DNA of 64,000 nt from Sinomonas sp. R1AF57 (GCF_002224485.1 NZ_CP022463.1:2789858-2853857); one strand, 5' to 3'; counted from the stretch's first letter, positions 1 to 9,825 are shown. Numbers and translations are program-made. Notes: generated by a model from the letters alone, not told the origin.

Positions 1-2
1 CC

Positions 3-143
3 GCCGTGAACAAGGTCCTGGAAACCATCACCCTCCCCCAAGCCCAGCACCTCGCCACCCTCGCCCTCGCCGCCCCCACCGCCCAACACGCCCGCGACAC
101 CACCCGCAACCACCTCCCCATCCTCACCACCCTCGGCCTCTGA
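3..143 (+). CDS. C-terminal end of an unidentified protein (partial)
   Basis: A reading frame enters from outside the window and stops at TGA 141-143, so only the last 46 residues are visible. They form an Ala/Leu-rich, probably helical tail ending LTTLGL. There is a faint resemblance to the C-terminal helices of PEP-utilising enzymes such as PTS enzyme I, but it is too weak to name the gene. Third codon positions are almost all C, extreme even for this window. The next gene starts 57 bp downstream on the same strand. Confidence 0.5.
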   Translation, partial: AVNKVLETITLPQAQHLATLALAAPTAQHARDTTRNHLPILTTLGL

Positions 144-199
144 AGACCGGTAGGACTCATCTCCGGGCCCCCTCGCTGGCCCGCTGCTAGCGTGGGCCC

Positions 200-856
200 A
201 TGCCATCCCCCAACAGCCACGCCGGGTTCACCGAGCACGAATGGCGGGCCGCAGTCATGCACCACCACGAGCCGGCCCCCGGCGCGGACCCCTGGGTGGG
301 GCCGCCTCCGGTGGCCGCGCCGGTGCGGGTAGTGGAGTACGACGCCGCGTGGCCGGCGCAGTTCGAGGCCGTCGCCGCCGGGATCCGCGCCGCCCTCGGC
401 GACCATGCCCTCGTCATCGAGCACGTCGGATCCACCTCGGTGCCCGGCCTGCCCGCGAAGCCGGTGATCGACGTCGACCTCACCGTGGCGCACCCCGAGC
501 GCGAGGCCGACTACGTGCCGGCTCTCGAAGCGGCGGGGTACCGGCTCCGCGTGCGCGAGCCCGAGTGGCACGAGCACCGCTGCCTGGTCCGTGCGGATCC
601 CGCCGAAGAGCCTGCGGTCAACCTCCACGTCTTCGGCCCGCGCTGTCCCGAGACCGAACGCCACCGCATGTTCCGCGACTGGCTGCGAGCCACCCCGGCG
701 GACCGCGCCGAGTACCGGGACGCGAAGCTCGCGGCGGCGAGCGCGGCAGGCGAGCAGGTCGTCATGGACTACAACCGACACAAGGAGCCCACCATCCGCC
801 GGATCTACGAGCGGATGTTCCGCGCGGCCGGCTGGCTCGACGACGCTGAGGAGTAG
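200..856 (+). CDS. GrpB family (UPF0157) protein
   Basis: The 218-residue protein carries the GrpB/UPF0157 domain from about residue 43 to the C-terminus. Its hallmark HVGSTSVPGLPAKP lies at residues 75-88, followed by the acidic pair D91/D93 of a nucleotidyltransferase-like fold. The family occurs alone or fused to dephospho-CoA kinase; its reaction is not established, so no substrate is assigned. The first 40 residues are a Pro/His-rich extension. ATG 200 was chosen because it follows a promoter-like stretch and no later start keeps a better ribosome site. The lactonase gene begins 2 bp after the stop, so the two are probably co-transcribed. Confidence 0.85.
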   Translation: MPSPNSHAGFTEHEWRAAVMHHHEPAPGADPWVGPPPVAAPVRVVEYDAAWPAQFEAVAAGIRAALGDHALVIEHVGSTSVPGLPAKPVIDVDLTVAHPEREADYVPALEAAGYRLRVREPEWHEHRCLVRADPAEEPAVNLHVFGPRCPETERHRMFRDWLRATPADRAEYRDAKLAAASAAGEQVVMDYNRHKEPTIRRIYERMFRAAGWLDDAEE

Positions 857-858
857 CG

Positions 859-1944
859 ATGCCCACTGCCTATGTCTTCGTGGCCTGCCAGACCGGAGGG
901 GCCGTCGACACGCTGTCCCTCGACCAGGAGACAGGTGCGCTCGAGCACCTCTCCCGCGCCGAGGGCCTCCCCCGCGTCTCGGCCCTCGCCCTCGACCCGG
1001 CCGGCCCGGGTGGCTCCGCCGCCACCCTCTACGCGGGCCTCAACGCCGATCCGCGGCGCACGGTCGCCCTGGCCCTGAATCCCGCGACCGGCGCCGCCAC
1101 GCGCCGCTCCGCCCGGGAGGTCCCGGCGAGCACGTGCTTCATCTCGCTCGCGCCCGGAGGCGGGAGGATCTTCAGCGCGTCCTACCACGAGGGCCTCATG
1201 GTGGCGTACCCGGTGCCGGGACGGCCCGGGGATGCGGTCGAGTACCAGTCAGGGCGCAACACCCACTCCGCCGTCCCCAGCCCGGACGGCCGCTTCGTCT
1301 ACGCCGCATCCCTCGGCGAGGACCGCATCTCGTGGTTCGCCCTGGACGCCGCACCCGGCCGAGGCTCGGCCGGCAAGGCGGGGCGCGGCGTCGTGCGTCC
1401 CGACGGGCAGGTGGCCGAGCAGCCCGGATCGGGGCCGCGGCACCTCCGCTTCAACGCGGCGGCCGACCGCGCCTATGCCCTGCACGAGCTCTCGGGCGAC
1501 GTGACCGTCTACGCGCGCGACGCCGCCACCGGCGCGCTCACGCTCCTGCAGCGCATCTCGGCGGTCGAGGGCCTGGGCCTGGGCCCCGGCTCGATCCGCT
1601 CCACGGGCAACCCGGACCCCGGCCCCGACGTCGTGTGGTGCGCGGACCTCCGCCTCACCCCGGACGGCCGGTTCCTCTTCGCGACGGAGCGCTCCACGAG
1701 CACCATCGCGCGGTTCACGGTCGACGGCGACGGCCGGCTCGCGTTCCTCGGCCACACCCCGACGGAGACGCAGCCGCGCGGAATCGCCGTCGACCCCTCC
1801 GGCCGCTTCCTCCTCGCCTGCGGTGAGCGCTCCGACCACCTGACGGCCTACCGGATCGGCGACGACGGCGGCCTCACCCCCGTCTCGCGCGCCGCGACGG
1901 CCGGCAATCCGCTGTGGATCGAGGTCTGGGCACCGCAGGCCTGA
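859..1944 (+). CDS. Lactonase family seven-bladed beta-propeller protein (6-phosphogluconolactonase-like)
   Basis: A 361-residue soluble protein of the YbhE/Pgl type. Repeated blades of the form SPDGRFVYAASLG, TPDGRFLFATERST and DPSGRFLLACGE are spaced 40-60 residues apart, as in the lactonase propeller family (usual length 330-370). Family members hydrolyse 6-phosphogluconolactone in the oxidative pentose phosphate pathway or related sugar lactones; which applies here is not visible. It has no signal peptide, so it is cytoplasmic. It follows the GrpB-like gene by 2 bp and precedes the ATPase gene by 44 bp, with no clear terminator between. Confidence 0.85.
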   Translation: MPTAYVFVACQTGGAVDTLSLDQETGALEHLSRAEGLPRVSALALDPAGPGGSAATLYAGLNADPRRTVALALNPATGAATRRSAREVPASTCFISLAPGGGRIFSASYHEGLMVAYPVPGRPGDAVEYQSGRNTHSAVPSPDGRFVYAASLGEDRISWFALDAAPGRGSAGKAGRGVVRPDGQVAEQPGSGPRHLRFNAAADRAYALHELSGDVTVYARDAATGALTLLQRISAVEGLGLGPGSIRSTGNPDPGPDVVWCADLRLTPDGRFLFATERSTSTIARFTVDGDGRLAFLGHTPTETQPRGIAVDPSGRFLLACGERSDHLTAYRIGDDGGLTPVSRAATAGNPLWIEVWAPQA

Positions 1945-1988
1945 GCCGAGGCTGACGCACCCGCGCGCGGCGGCACTAAGGTTGTCGT

Positions 1989-4436
1989 GTGGGCTCTGAA
2001 GCAGGCGTCGGGACGACGACGACCGGGGGCGAATCCGGCCTCAGCGCCGTCGAGGTCGCCCGGCGGGTCGCCGACGGCGCCACGAACGACGTGCCCCCGC
2101 GCGCGAGCCGCAGCACGTGGGAGATCGTCCGCTCGAACGTCTTCACGCGCATCAACGCGATCTTCGCCGTTCTCGCGGTGATCATCTTCTCCACCGGGCA
2201 CATCCTCGACGGCATGTTCGCCGGGCTCATCGTCGCCAACTCGATCGTGGGCATCGTCCAGGAGCTCCGCGCCAAGCGCACCCTGGACCGGCTGGCCATC
2301 GTGGGCCAGGCGCACCCGCACGTTCGCCGCGACGGCCGCACCGCGCAGATCCCGCCCCACGAGATCGTGCTCGACGACGTGATCGAGCTCGGCCCCGGCG
2401 ACCAGGCGGTGGTCGACGGCGAAGTCCTCGCCGCCGACGGGCTCGAACTGGACGAGTCCCTCCTCACCGGCGAGGCGGACCCGATCCCGAAGGGCCCGGG
2501 AAGCCCCGTCCTGTCCGGCTCCTACGTATCCTCTGGGACAGGCCTCTACCGGGCCACGAAGGTGGGCCGCGAGGCGTACGCGGCGCAGCTCGAGGCGGAG
2601 GCGAGCAAGTTCACGCTCGTGAACTCGGAACTGCGCAACGGCATCAACACGATCCTCAAGGTCATCACCTGGCTGCTCATCCCTGCGGGCATCCTCTCGG
2701 TCTACAACCAGCTCACCGGCCAGGAGGACCTGCCGGACGCGCTGCGCGGCATGGTCGCGGCCCTCGTCCCGATGGTCCCGGAGGGACTCATCCTCATGAC
2801 GACGATCGCCTTCGCGGTCGGCGTCGTCCGCTTGGGCCGGCGCAACTGCCTCGTCAACGAGCTCCCCGCGATCGAGGGGCTGGCCCGCGTGGACGTCGTC
2901 TGCGCGGACAAGACGGGAACCCTGACCGAGAATGCGATGGAGCTCGCCGACATGCGGCTGCTGGCGGACGACGGCGACCCGGGCCTCGCGCTCGCGGCGC
3001 TGGCCGCCGCGGACAAGCGGCCGAACGCGAGCATGCAGGCCATCCGCGACGCGTTCCCCGACTCCCCCGGATGGACGGTCGAGGAGACCCTCCCGTTCTC
3101 TTCGGCCCGGAAGTACGGGGGCGTGCGCTTCGCGGAGCACGGCGCGTGGCTGCTGGGCGCGCCGGACATCCTGCTGCCCGAGGGCGCCGGGGCCCGCCAT
3201 GAGGCCGAAGAGGTGGGTGCGCGCGGCCTGCGGGTCCTGCTGCTTGCCCGCGCCGACTCGCTCCCCGCCGCTGCACCGGCGACCGGGGGCCAGGGATCCG
3301 CCGATCCTGCCGCGGGAACCGGGCCCGCCGGCGTCGTGCCCCGTCTGGAGCCTGCCGCCCTCGTGGTGCTGGAGCAGAAGGTGCGTGAGGACGTCCGGCC
3401 CACCCTCGACTACTTCGCCGCGCAGAAGGTCACGGTCAAGGTCATCTCGGGCGACAACGCGGCGTCGGTGGGCGCGGTGGCGGCCCAGCTCGACCTGCCC
3501 GGCGCCGAGTCCCCCGTGGACGCGCGCCGCCTCCCCGACGACGACGAGCGGCTGGCCGGGGCGCTCGAGGAGCGGACCGTGTTCGGCCGGGTGAGCCCCG
3601 CACAGAAGCGCGGCATGGTCCGGGCCCTCCAGTCCCGCGGCCACACCGTGGCCATGACGGGCGACGGCGTCAACGACGTCCTCGCGCTCAAGGACGCGGA
3701 CATCGGCGTCGCGATGGGCGCTGGGAGCCCTGCCGCGAGGGCCGTCGCGCAGATCGTCCTCCTCGACAACCGGTTCGCAACGCTCCCCCATGTGGTCGGC
3801 GAGGGGCGGCGGGTCATCGGGAACATCGAGCGGGTCGCGAACCTGTTCCTGACCAAGACCGTCTACTCGGTGCTCCTTGCCATCATGGTGGGCATCCCTG
3901 GGCTCATCGGGCTCGAGGCCCTCCCCTATCCGTTCCTGCCGCGCCACGTGACCATCACCGGCTGGTTCACGATCGGGGTGCCGGCCTTCATCCTCTCGCT
4001 CGCCCCCAACCACGACCGCGCCCGTCCCGGGTTCGTGGGCCGAGTCATGCGCATGGCCATCCCGGCCGGCGTCGTGATCGCCGTGGCGTGCTACACCTCG
4101 TACCTCATGGTCCGACCGTCGGTGCTCGCCGGCGGCACCACCCAGGTCCAGGCCAGCACGTCAGCCCTCATCACCCTGATCGCCATCGCCCTGTGGGTCC
4201 TCGCGATCGTCGCGCGGCCGTACGCGTGGTGGAAGGTCGGCCTCGTCGCGGTGATGATGGCGGCCTCGTTCGCGATGTTCGCCCTGCCGTTCACGCGGAC
4301 CGTCTTCGAGCTGGACCCGAGCAACTGGCAGCACACCTGGTCGGCGCTGGCATGCGCGGGCGTGGGGATCGTGCTCGTGGAGCTCGCGTGGTGGATCGAC
4401 GGGTGGCTGCGCCGCGCCAAGGCGGTACGGGGCTGA
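1989..4436 (+). CDS. HAD-type P-type cation-transporting ATPase (CtpE-like)
   Basis: The 815-residue integral membrane pump has all P-type ATPase signatures: a TGE actuator motif near residue 160, the phosphorylation site DKTGTLTEN with D307, and the hinge [16 protein letters not shown] from about residue 558. Two helices precede the actuator domain, a pair with the PEGL ion-site motif follows it, and a hydrophobic C-terminal bundle follows the hinge. No N-terminal CxxC metal-binding domain is present, which argues against a Cu/Zn pump. Length and the PEGL motif fit mycobacterial CtpE, reported to move calcium; the ion here is inferred. GTG 1989 starts the chain; the next gene is convergent. 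Confidence 0.85.
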   Translation: MGSEAGVGTTTTGGESGLSAVEVARRVADGATNDVPPRASRSTWEIVRSNVFTRINAIFAVLAVIIFSTGHILDGMFAGLIVANSIVGIVQELRAKRTLDRLAIVGQAHPHVRRDGRTAQIPPHEIVLDDVIELGPGDQAVVDGEVLAADGLELDESLLTGEADPIPKGPGSPVLSGSYVSSGTGLYRATKVGREAYAAQLEAEASKFTLVNSELRNGINTILKVITWLLIPAGILSVYNQLTGQEDLPDALRGMVAALVPMVPEGLILMTTIAFAVGVVRLGRRNCLVNELPAIEGLARVDVVCADKTGTLTENAMELADMRLLADDGDPGLALAALAAADKRPNASMQAIRDAFPDSPGWTVEETLPFSSARKYGGVRFAEHGAWLLGAPDILLPEGAGARHEAEEVGARGLRVLLLARADSLPAAAPATGGQGSADPAAGTGPAGVVPRLEPAALVVLEQKVREDVRPTLDYFAAQKVTVKVISGDNAASVGAVAAQLDLPGAESPVDARRLPDDDERLAGALEERTVFGRVSPAQKRGMVRALQSRGHTVAMTGDGVNDVLALKDADIGVAMGAGSPAARAVAQIVLLDNRFATLPHVVGEGRRVIGNIERVANLFLTKTVYSVLLAIMVGIPGLIGLEALPYPFLPRHVTITGWFTIGVPAFILSLAPNHDRARPGFVGRVMRMAIPAGVVIAVACYTSYLMVRPSVLAGGTTQVQASTSALITLIAIALWVLAIVARPYAWWKVGLVAVMMAASFAMFALPFTRTVFELDPSNWQHTWSALACAGVGIVLVELAWWIDGWLRRAKAVRG

Positions 4437-4455
4437 GGAGCCGCGCCCGGGAGGG

Positions 4456-5874
4456 CTACGCCCCCGTGCCCCAGGCCAGCGGCGAGGAGCCGTAGCGTCC
4501 CGGGACCCGCGGGTAGGCGAGCTGTGCGCCGTCGAGGAGGAGGGGTGGCGGGACGAAGTCGAGCGTCCCGTAGGGAGACTCCGCGCTGTTCAGGGGCACC
4601 GGCAGGTCTGCCTGCGCTCCCGGGACCTCCGGCGGCACGGCACCGAGCAGCTCGTTGGCCGTCCCGATGAGGCTCAGGCGGGCGCTGCCCGCGATCCCTC
4701 GGCCACGCGCGGCCAGCAGTCCGACGGCCGCTGCGGCCATGCCCATCCCGGTCGCGTGGTCGAGCGCCTGGACCGGCAGCGCCCCGGGACGCCACCCCGG
4801 CGGCCGCTGCGCGCCGTCGTGCGTGCCCTCCTTCGGCGGGGTCCCGTACACGTGGGCGATCCCGCAGGCGGCCTGAACGATGCTGTCGAAGCCGCGCCCG
4901 TCCGCCCACGGCCCGTCCCATCCCCACGCGTTCAGGCTGACCACGGCGAGGTGCGGGAAGTCCGCACGCAGGGCGTCCGTGTCCAGCCCGAAACGCGCGA
5001 GCGCGGCCTGGCGGTAGCCGAGGAAGACCACGTCGGCCTCCCCCGCGAGCGCACGGACGCGGAGAAGCTGCTCGGCCTCCCGGAGGTCAGCCACTGCGCT
5101 GCGCTTGGCGAAGTCCGTGTCGAGGTGCGCGTCGGGCAGCTCGGGATGCTGGGGCGGGTCGACGCGCAGCACGTCTGCGCCGAGGGCGCCGAGGAGGCGT
5201 GTGGCGCTCGGGCCCGCGATGACGCGCGTGAGGTCCAGGACCCGGACGCCGGCGAGCGGGAGGCCCGCGGCCTCCGTCTGTGGGAGGGGCCGGACCGGGT
5301 CCGCTGCGGCGAGGGAGAAGCGCACCCACGGCTCGCCCGCCGCGGCCTGGCCCGCGGGCGACGCCGCCCACTCGCCCCGCGTGCGGACGGCGGCAGCGAC
5401 TCCGCCCGCGGCGCGGACGGTGGCCTCGACGTCGAGCGCGGACTGCTCCAGCAGCGCGGCGCCGAGGTGGTCCGGGGAGGCGATGCCGACCGCGGCGAGG
5501 AGCCGCTGGGCGTGGTGCGGGTAGTTCGCGTGCAGGCGGACCCAGCCGTCCGCCGTCGGATGGAAGCCGGACATCGGCGCCCAGATGTCCAGGGCCCGGC
5601 CGTCGACGCGGAGGTGGCGGATGGAGTCGAAGGAAGCCGCGACGCCGGCAGCGGTCGTGGACGTGCGGCGTCGTGCGCCCTGGGCACCGTCCAGGGCTGT
5701 GAGGGCTGCGATCAGGGCGCCGACGGACCCGAGCGCGAGCCCCTCGACGTCGAGCGGGCCTCCCCACCACCTCCGGGGCCCGTCCCACCAGCCCTCAGGC
5801 GAGGGCCGCGGATCAACCAGGGGCGCCAGGTGGCGGCGCAGGTCCAGGAGCCCCGGGGGCAGGTCGTCGTGCAT
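4456..5874 (-). CDS. CaiB/BaiF (family III) CoA transferase
   Basis: A 472-residue protein whose C-terminal half is a class III CoA-transferase domain. From about residue 215 it reads LAGVRVLDLTRVIAGPSATR, then the nucleotide-binding region, and GRGFDSIVQAACGIA, whose Asp near residue 329 is the expected catalytic aspartate forming the acyl-CoA anhydride. The N-terminal 200 residues look like a diverged partial copy of the same fold (GGPLDVEGLALGSVGALI), making the chain longer than the usual 380-400. ATG 5874 was preferred over an upstream GTG at 5934 because similarity to the family begins only after it. The acyl substrate cannot be deduced. Confidence 0.8.
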   Translation of the reverse strand: MHDDLPPGLLDLRRHLAPLVDPRPSPEGWWDGPRRWWGGPLDVEGLALGSVGALIAALTALDGAQGARRRTSTTAAGVAASFDSIRHLRVDGRALDIWAPMSGFHPTADGWVRLHANYPHHAQRLLAAVGIASPDHLGAALLEQSALDVEATVRAAGGVAAAVRTRGEWAASPAGQAAAGEPWVRFSLAAADPVRPLPQTEAAGLPLAGVRVLDLTRVIAGPSATRLLGALGADVLRVDPPQHPELPDAHLDTDFAKRSAVADLREAEQLLRVRALAGEADVVFLGYRQAALARFGLDTDALRADFPHLAVVSLNAWGWDGPWADGRGFDSIVQAACGIAHVYGTPPKEGTHDGAQRPPGWRPGALPVQALDHATGMGMAAAAVGLLAARGRGIAGSARLSLIGTANELLGAVPPEVPGAQADLPVPLNSAESPYGTLDFVPPPLLLDGAQLAYPRVPGRYGSSPLAWGTGA

Positions 5875-6009
5875 GGATCCAGAGTGGCCGGAAGGCGCGC
5901 GCAGGGCAATTGGCCGGCCTCCTTCAGGACGCACGACGGCGGCGGGTCGGGTGGCGTACCCGGCCCGCCGCCGTCGAGCGCGTCGCAGCGCTGCAGGCAG
6001 TGCCCAGCG

Positions 6010-6414
6010 CTACATGTTGTACTCGACCGCCCCGCCCTGGTGCAGGCAGAGGATGTTGCCATCAGGATCCGCGAACCACGAGGCGCGTTCGCCCTCGGTG
6101 CTGAAGATGTGATGCTCGTCCGTCTTCAGGTCAGGCAGGTCGTAGTCCTCGAAGTGCACACCGCGCCCTTCGAGTTCCGCCATGGCTCCCTCGATGTCGT
6201 CGACTTCGAAGGTCAGGGCGGTGTGGCCGGAGTGGACCGCGTTCGGGTCCACCATGAGGCCCAGTGATGCGGATCCGTCCAGACCGAGGATCATCATCCC
6301 GGTCGGGTCCTTCCCGCGGACGGGGAGCCCCAGCGCTCCCTCGTAGAAGTCCTTGGCGCGGGCCTCGTCGGCCACCGTCAGGATCGTTGTTGCCGGTCTG
6401 CTCGCCAGATTCAT
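6010..6414 (-). CDS. VOC family (glyoxalase/bleomycin-resistance fold) protein
   Basis: A 134-residue single-domain VOC protein. It has the two beta-alpha-beta-beta-beta units of the family (ILTVADEARAKDFYEGALGLPV at the start, FADPDGNILCLHQG at the end) with candidate metal ligands H77-region, E-rich strand and the terminal DPDG turn. Members range from lactoylglutathione lyases to extradiol dioxygenases and drug-binding proteins; the reaction here is unknown. GGAGG lies 6 bases before ATG 6414. It is a single gene upstream of the convergent paaZ terminator region. Confidence 0.8.
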   Translation of the reverse strand: MNLASRPATTILTVADEARAKDFYEGALGLPVRGKDPTGMMILGLDGSASLGLMVDPNAVHSGHTALTFEVDDIEGAMAELEGRGVHFEDYDLPDLKTDEHHIFSTEGERASWFADPDGNILCLHQGGAVEYNM

Positions 6415-6492
6415 GGCGCACCTCCACGAGGGGTAACTGACGGGCCCATTTTAATCCCGTACGGGCGAGTTCGGCCCGGAGATTCCGCAGAC

Positions 6493-6529
6493 GACGGCAG
6501 GGCCGGGGACGTGCCCCGGCCCTGCCGTC
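6493..6529 (-). terminator. Terminator hairpin downstream of paaZ
   Basis: A perfect 16-bp inverted repeat (6493-6508 with 6514-6529) closes a 5-base loop, 19 bases beyond the paaZ stop codon. There is no long U-run, as is common for intrinsic terminators in G+C-rich actinobacteria. Confidence 0.75.
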
Positions 6530-6547
6530 ACCGTCGCTGCCTCAGCC

Positions 6548-8722
6548 TCAGAGGGCCTGGCCCACCGTGTGCTGGGGGGCCTGCTGGCCCGGCCACGTCT
6601 TTGCGACGAGCGTGAGCACGTCGTAGTTCGCAATGAGCTCGTCGTCCTGGTTCGTCAGGACGGCGTCCCAGCGGACCTCGCCGTACTCGTCGGTGACGCG
6701 CGGGGTGATCTCCTTCGCGGTGAGGGTCACGCGGATGGAGTCCCCGGCGGGGACGGGCTTGAGGAAGCGCAGGTTCTCGAGGCCGTAGTTCAGCAGCACG
6801 GGGCCGGGCTCGGGGGAGACGAACAGGCCGGCGGCCCAGCTCACGAGCAGGTAGCCGTGCGCCACGATCCCCGGGAACACGCCGGCGGCGCGGGCGGCGT
6901 CGGCATCGGTGTGGGCGTAGAACGTGTCGCCGGTCTCGTTGGCGAACTTGCTGATCTCCTCGAGGGTGACCTCGCGCAGCTCGGATCGCATCGCGTCGCC
7001 GATCCGGAGGGTCTCGAGGGACTTCCGGAAGGGGTGCGTCGACGGGTCGGCGGGATCCGCGAGGTTGCGGTCCGCGCCGGTGTGCCAGACGCCCGTCACG
7101 GCGGTGAGCATGTTCGGCGACCCCTGGACGGCGGTGCGCTGCATGTGGTGCTTGACGGAGCGGATGCCGCCGAGTTCCTCGCCGCCGCCCGCGCGGCCCG
7201 GGCCGCCGTGGACGAGGTGCGGGACCGGGGAGCCGTGGCCGGTCGAGGTCTTGGCGTCCTCCCGGTTCAGGACGAGCACGCGGCCGTGGTGGGCGGCGAT
7301 CTCGGTGACGAGGTACTGCGCCGTGGAGGGGTCGTTGGTGCACACAGAGGCCACGAGCGAGCCCGAGCCCATCGCGGCGAGGTCGACGGCCTCCTTGAGG
7401 GAGGAGTATCCGACCACCGAGGAAACCGGGCCGAACGCCTCCCTGCCATGGAGGGCCGGGGCGAGAGCGTCCTCCCACGTCAGGACGATCGGGGACATGA
7501 ACGCGCCGTCGGCCACGACGGCCTTCTCGCCGCTGGCCGTGACGACCTCGGGAGCGTCGAGGGAACCGAACGCGATCCGGCCGCCCGCGTCGACGAGGGA
7601 CTGGACGGCGTCGCGGACGTCGTTGAGCTGGTCCACGGAGGCAAGGGCGCCCATGGTGACGCCTTCCGCACGGGGATCACCCACGACGACGCGCTCGGTG
7701 ACGCGCGCGCCGATGGCGGCAACGACGTCGTCCACAAGCTCGGCCGGGACGATGGTGCGCCGGATGGCGGTGCACTTCTGGCCGGCCTTGACCGTCATCT
7801 CGGTGACCACGGACTTGACGAAGGCGTCGAACTCCGGGGTGCCCTTCACGGCGTCGGGACCGAGGATCGCGGCGTTGAGCGAATCGGTCTCCGAGGTGAA
7901 TCGGACCCCGCCGTGGACCACGTTGTCGTGGGACTTGAGGAGGTTCGCGGTCGAGGCCGAGCCCGTGAAGGAGACCAGGTCGCGGTAGTCCAGCTCGTCC
8001 AGCAGCGAGCGGGCGGAGCCGGAGATGAGCTGGATCGACCCGGCAGGGAGGATGCCGGACTCGACCATGAGGCGGACCATCGCCTCGGTGACGTAGCCGG
8101 TCGGGGTGGCGGGCTTGACGATGGTCGGGACGCCGGCGACGAATGCGGGGGCGAACTTCTCGAGCATGCCCCAGACCGGGAAGTTGAACGCGTTGATCTG
8201 CACGGCGACGCCCGGGATGCGGGTGTAGATGTGCTCGCCGACGAACGAGCCGTCACGGGAGAGGGTCTCCATGGGCCCTTCGACAATCACATTCGTGTTG
8301 GGCAGCTCGCGGCGGCCCTTCGATCCGAAGGTGAAGAGCACGCCGATGCCGCCGTCGATGTCCACCATCGAGTCGATCTTGGTGGCGCCGGTCTTGTAGG
8401 AGAGCTCGTAGAGCTCCTCGCGGTGGCCGTTGAGGAACTGCGCGAGCTCCTTGAGCTTGAGGGCGCGCTCGTGGATCGTGAACTTGCCGAGCTCCGCCTG
8501 GCCCACGGTGCGGCCGTACTCGACCATGCCGGCGAGGTCGAGGCCGTCGGCGTTCACGACGGCGAGCAGCTCGCCCGTGCTCGCGTCGCGGACCTCGGCG
8601 CCCGCTCCGCGAGCGGTCCTGTCCGTGCCGCTGGCAGGCGTCCACCACGAGTCGCGGACGTAGCTCGGGACGACGGCGGCGGCAGCGGCGTCCTTGGCGG
8701 GTGCTTCCGGGGCAGTGGTCAT
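6548..8722 (-). CDS. paaZ: Phenylacetic acid degradation bifunctional protein PaaZ
   Basis: The 724-residue protein fuses an NAD(P)-dependent aldehyde dehydrogenase domain (about residues 15-540) to a C-terminal MaoC-type hydratase domain (about 570-710). In phenylacetyl-CoA catabolism the family opens the oxepin-CoA ring and oxidises the resulting semialdehyde. The dehydrogenase nucleophile is C317 in GQKCTAIRR; the cofactor motif SFTGSASTAN is at 251-260. The hydratase domain shows GDTFYAHTDADAARAAGVF and VAHGYLL. It is slightly longer than the enterobacterial protein (about 680). A PaaR-like operator lies 47-68 bases upstream. The other pathway genes in this window, the thiolase operon, sit 5 kb away; the ring epoxidase and ligase genes are not here. 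Confidence 0.93.
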   Translation of the reverse strand: MTTAPEAPAKDAAAAAVVPSYVRDSWWTPASGTDRTARGAGAEVRDASTGELLAVVNADGLDLAGMVEYGRTVGQAELGKFTIHERALKLKELAQFLNGHREELYELSYKTGATKIDSMVDIDGGIGVLFTFGSKGRRELPNTNVIVEGPMETLSRDGSFVGEHIYTRIPGVAVQINAFNFPVWGMLEKFAPAFVAGVPTIVKPATPTGYVTEAMVRLMVESGILPAGSIQLISGSARSLLDELDYRDLVSFTGSASTANLLKSHDNVVHGGVRFTSETDSLNAAILGPDAVKGTPEFDAFVKSVVTEMTVKAGQKCTAIRRTIVPAELVDDVVAAIGARVTERVVVGDPRAEGVTMGALASVDQLNDVRDAVQSLVDAGGRIAFGSLDAPEVVTASGEKAVVADGAFMSPIVLTWEDALAPALHGREAFGPVSSVVGYSSLKEAVDLAAMGSGSLVASVCTNDPSTAQYLVTEIAAHHGRVLVLNREDAKTSTGHGSPVPHLVHGGPGRAGGGEELGGIRSVKHHMQRTAVQGSPNMLTAVTGVWHTGADRNLADPADPSTHPFRKSLETLRIGDAMRSELREVTLEEISKFANETGDTFYAHTDADAARAAGVFPGIVAHGYLLVSWAAGLFVSPEPGPVLLNYGLENLRFLKPVPAGDSIRVTLTAKEITPRVTDEYGEVRWDAVLTNQDDELIANYDVLTLVAKTWPGQQAPQHTVGQAL

Positions 8723-8768
8723 CGTCGACGGATCCTTCCGGTGGATGGGCCTGGGGCGCAGCCAAATT

Positions 8769-8790
8769 ACTGACCGGCCGTTCGGTAATA
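8769..8790. promoter_or_regulatory. PaaR-type (TetR family) operator upstream of paaZ
   Basis: The palindromic stretch contains GACCGGCCGTTCGGTAAT. As I recall the corynebacterial PaaR box, its core is ACCGNNCGNNCGGT flanked by ACT/AGT arms. This site matches 14 of its 16 fixed positions. It lies in the divergent gap between paaZ and the first SGNH hydrolase, so it could act on either promoter; a role for paaZ is inferred from the pathway. Confidence 0.7.
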
Positions 8791-8978
8791 GATTCAGGAT
8801 ACACGGTCGTCCTTCCGTGCACGAGGGCGCTCACGGCTCTCACCCCTCGCCGGGCCTTCTTCTCAAGCGGGCGCGGGCCTACCATGGCGGACGTCAGGAC
8901 TGTCAGCCTCTCCGGCGCCAGTCCACCGGCTGGGGGATGGACGACGACGGCGGGGCGCCTCACGCCAGGAGCCGCACC

Positions 8979-9788
8979 ATGCAGACCCACCCCAGCCCCC
9001 CGCCGTCGAGCGCGCGCTCACGCTTCCTGCGGGCCTTCCCTTCCCTCATCGCCGCCCTCGGCCTCGTCGCCGGCATCTCGGCCGTCCCCGCATCGGCCGC
9101 AACGCCATCCACCTACTTCGGCCTCGGCGACTCGGTCGCCGCCGGCACAGGGGGCACGGACTATACCGGGCCCGCGGGATGCCTCAGGACGCTGCAGGCC
9201 TACTCGACCCAGCTCAACGGGACGAATGCGGCGTGCTTCGGGGCGTCGACGAGTGATGTCCCGGCCCAAGTGGGGACAGCCGTCAACCCATCGCTGAGGC
9301 GAGTGACCATCACCGTCGGAGCCAACGACGTCGGAGCCGGAAACGTCGCGCAGGTGTGCCTCGGACCCGATGCCGGCGCCTGCCAGTCGGCGATCGCCGC
9401 GTCGACCGCGGATCTCCAGACACTCCCGGGCAAGCTCGCTCCCATGATCGCGGCGGTCCGCGCCAAGGCGCCCAACGCCGTCATCACGCTCACGGGGTAC
9501 CCGCTCCTGTTCACGGTCGCGGGCCTCCCGGCGAGCCAGCGACTGGTTGCGGCCCAGATCAACGCCGCAACCGCCCAGCTCAACCTCACGATCGCCAGCA
9601 CGGCCCTGCAGAGCGGGGCGCTGTACGCGGACGTCACGTGGCGGTTCCTCGGCCACGGCATCGGATCCGCAGATTCTTGGATCCACCGGCCCGACGAGCC
9701 CGGCCTCACCCCGGGCGCAGCCTTCCATCCGACCTCGAAGGGCTACACCTACGGCTACGTGCCCGCCGTCCGTCCGTTCGTCGGCTGA
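8979..9788 (+). CDS. Secreted SGNH/GDSL hydrolase, copy 1 of 3
   Basis: A 269-residue protein with a Sec signal peptide (FLRAFPSLIAALGLVAGISA, then a PASA|A-type cleavage near residue 38). The mature part is an SGNH hydrolase: block I GLGDSVAAG with the nucleophile Ser, block III TVGANDVG with the oxyanion Asn, and the catalytic His in FHPTSKGY. Six Cys pair up as in secreted actinobacterial esterases/lipases of this family. ATG 8979 is fixed by AGGAG 8 bases upstream. It heads a run of three tandem paralogues separated by hairpin terminators. The natural ester is unknown; lipids or plant acetyl-esters are usual for the family. Confidence 0.88.
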   Translation: MQTHPSPPPSSARSRFLRAFPSLIAALGLVAGISAVPASAATPSTYFGLGDSVAAGTGGTDYTGPAGCLRTLQAYSTQLNGTNAACFGASTSDVPAQVGTAVNPSLRRVTITVGANDVGAGNVAQVCLGPDAGACQSAIAASTADLQTLPGKLAPMIAAVRAKAPNAVITLTGYPLLFTVAGLPASQRLVAAQINAATAQLNLTIASTALQSGALYADVTWRFLGHGIGSADSWIHRPDEPGLTPGAAFHPTSKGYTYGYVPAVRPFVG

Positions 9789-9825
9789 CACTGGCAGCGT
9801 TTCCGATACCCGCAGCGCTGTCCGG

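Noticed and set aside
241-849. Long Arg/Pro/Gly-rich frames overlapping most genes on the other strand or frame
   Set aside because: They are shadows of high G+C codon bias. They lack family motifs, and the frame with G/C third positions is always the other one.
1848-4013. 721-residue frame antisense to the P-type ATPase
   Set aside because: Asp/Arg/His/Gly-rich composition typical of antisense G+C frames, while the sense frame has all ATPase motifs.
6569-8773. 734-residue frame antisense to paaZ
   Set aside because: No recognisable domain and antisense composition; paaZ on the minus strand is unambiguous.
8694-8978. N-terminal extension of the first SGNH gene upstream of ATG 8979
   Set aside because: It would place the signal peptide 95 residues inside the chain and run through the PaaR operator. 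AGGAG before ATG 8979 decides the start.
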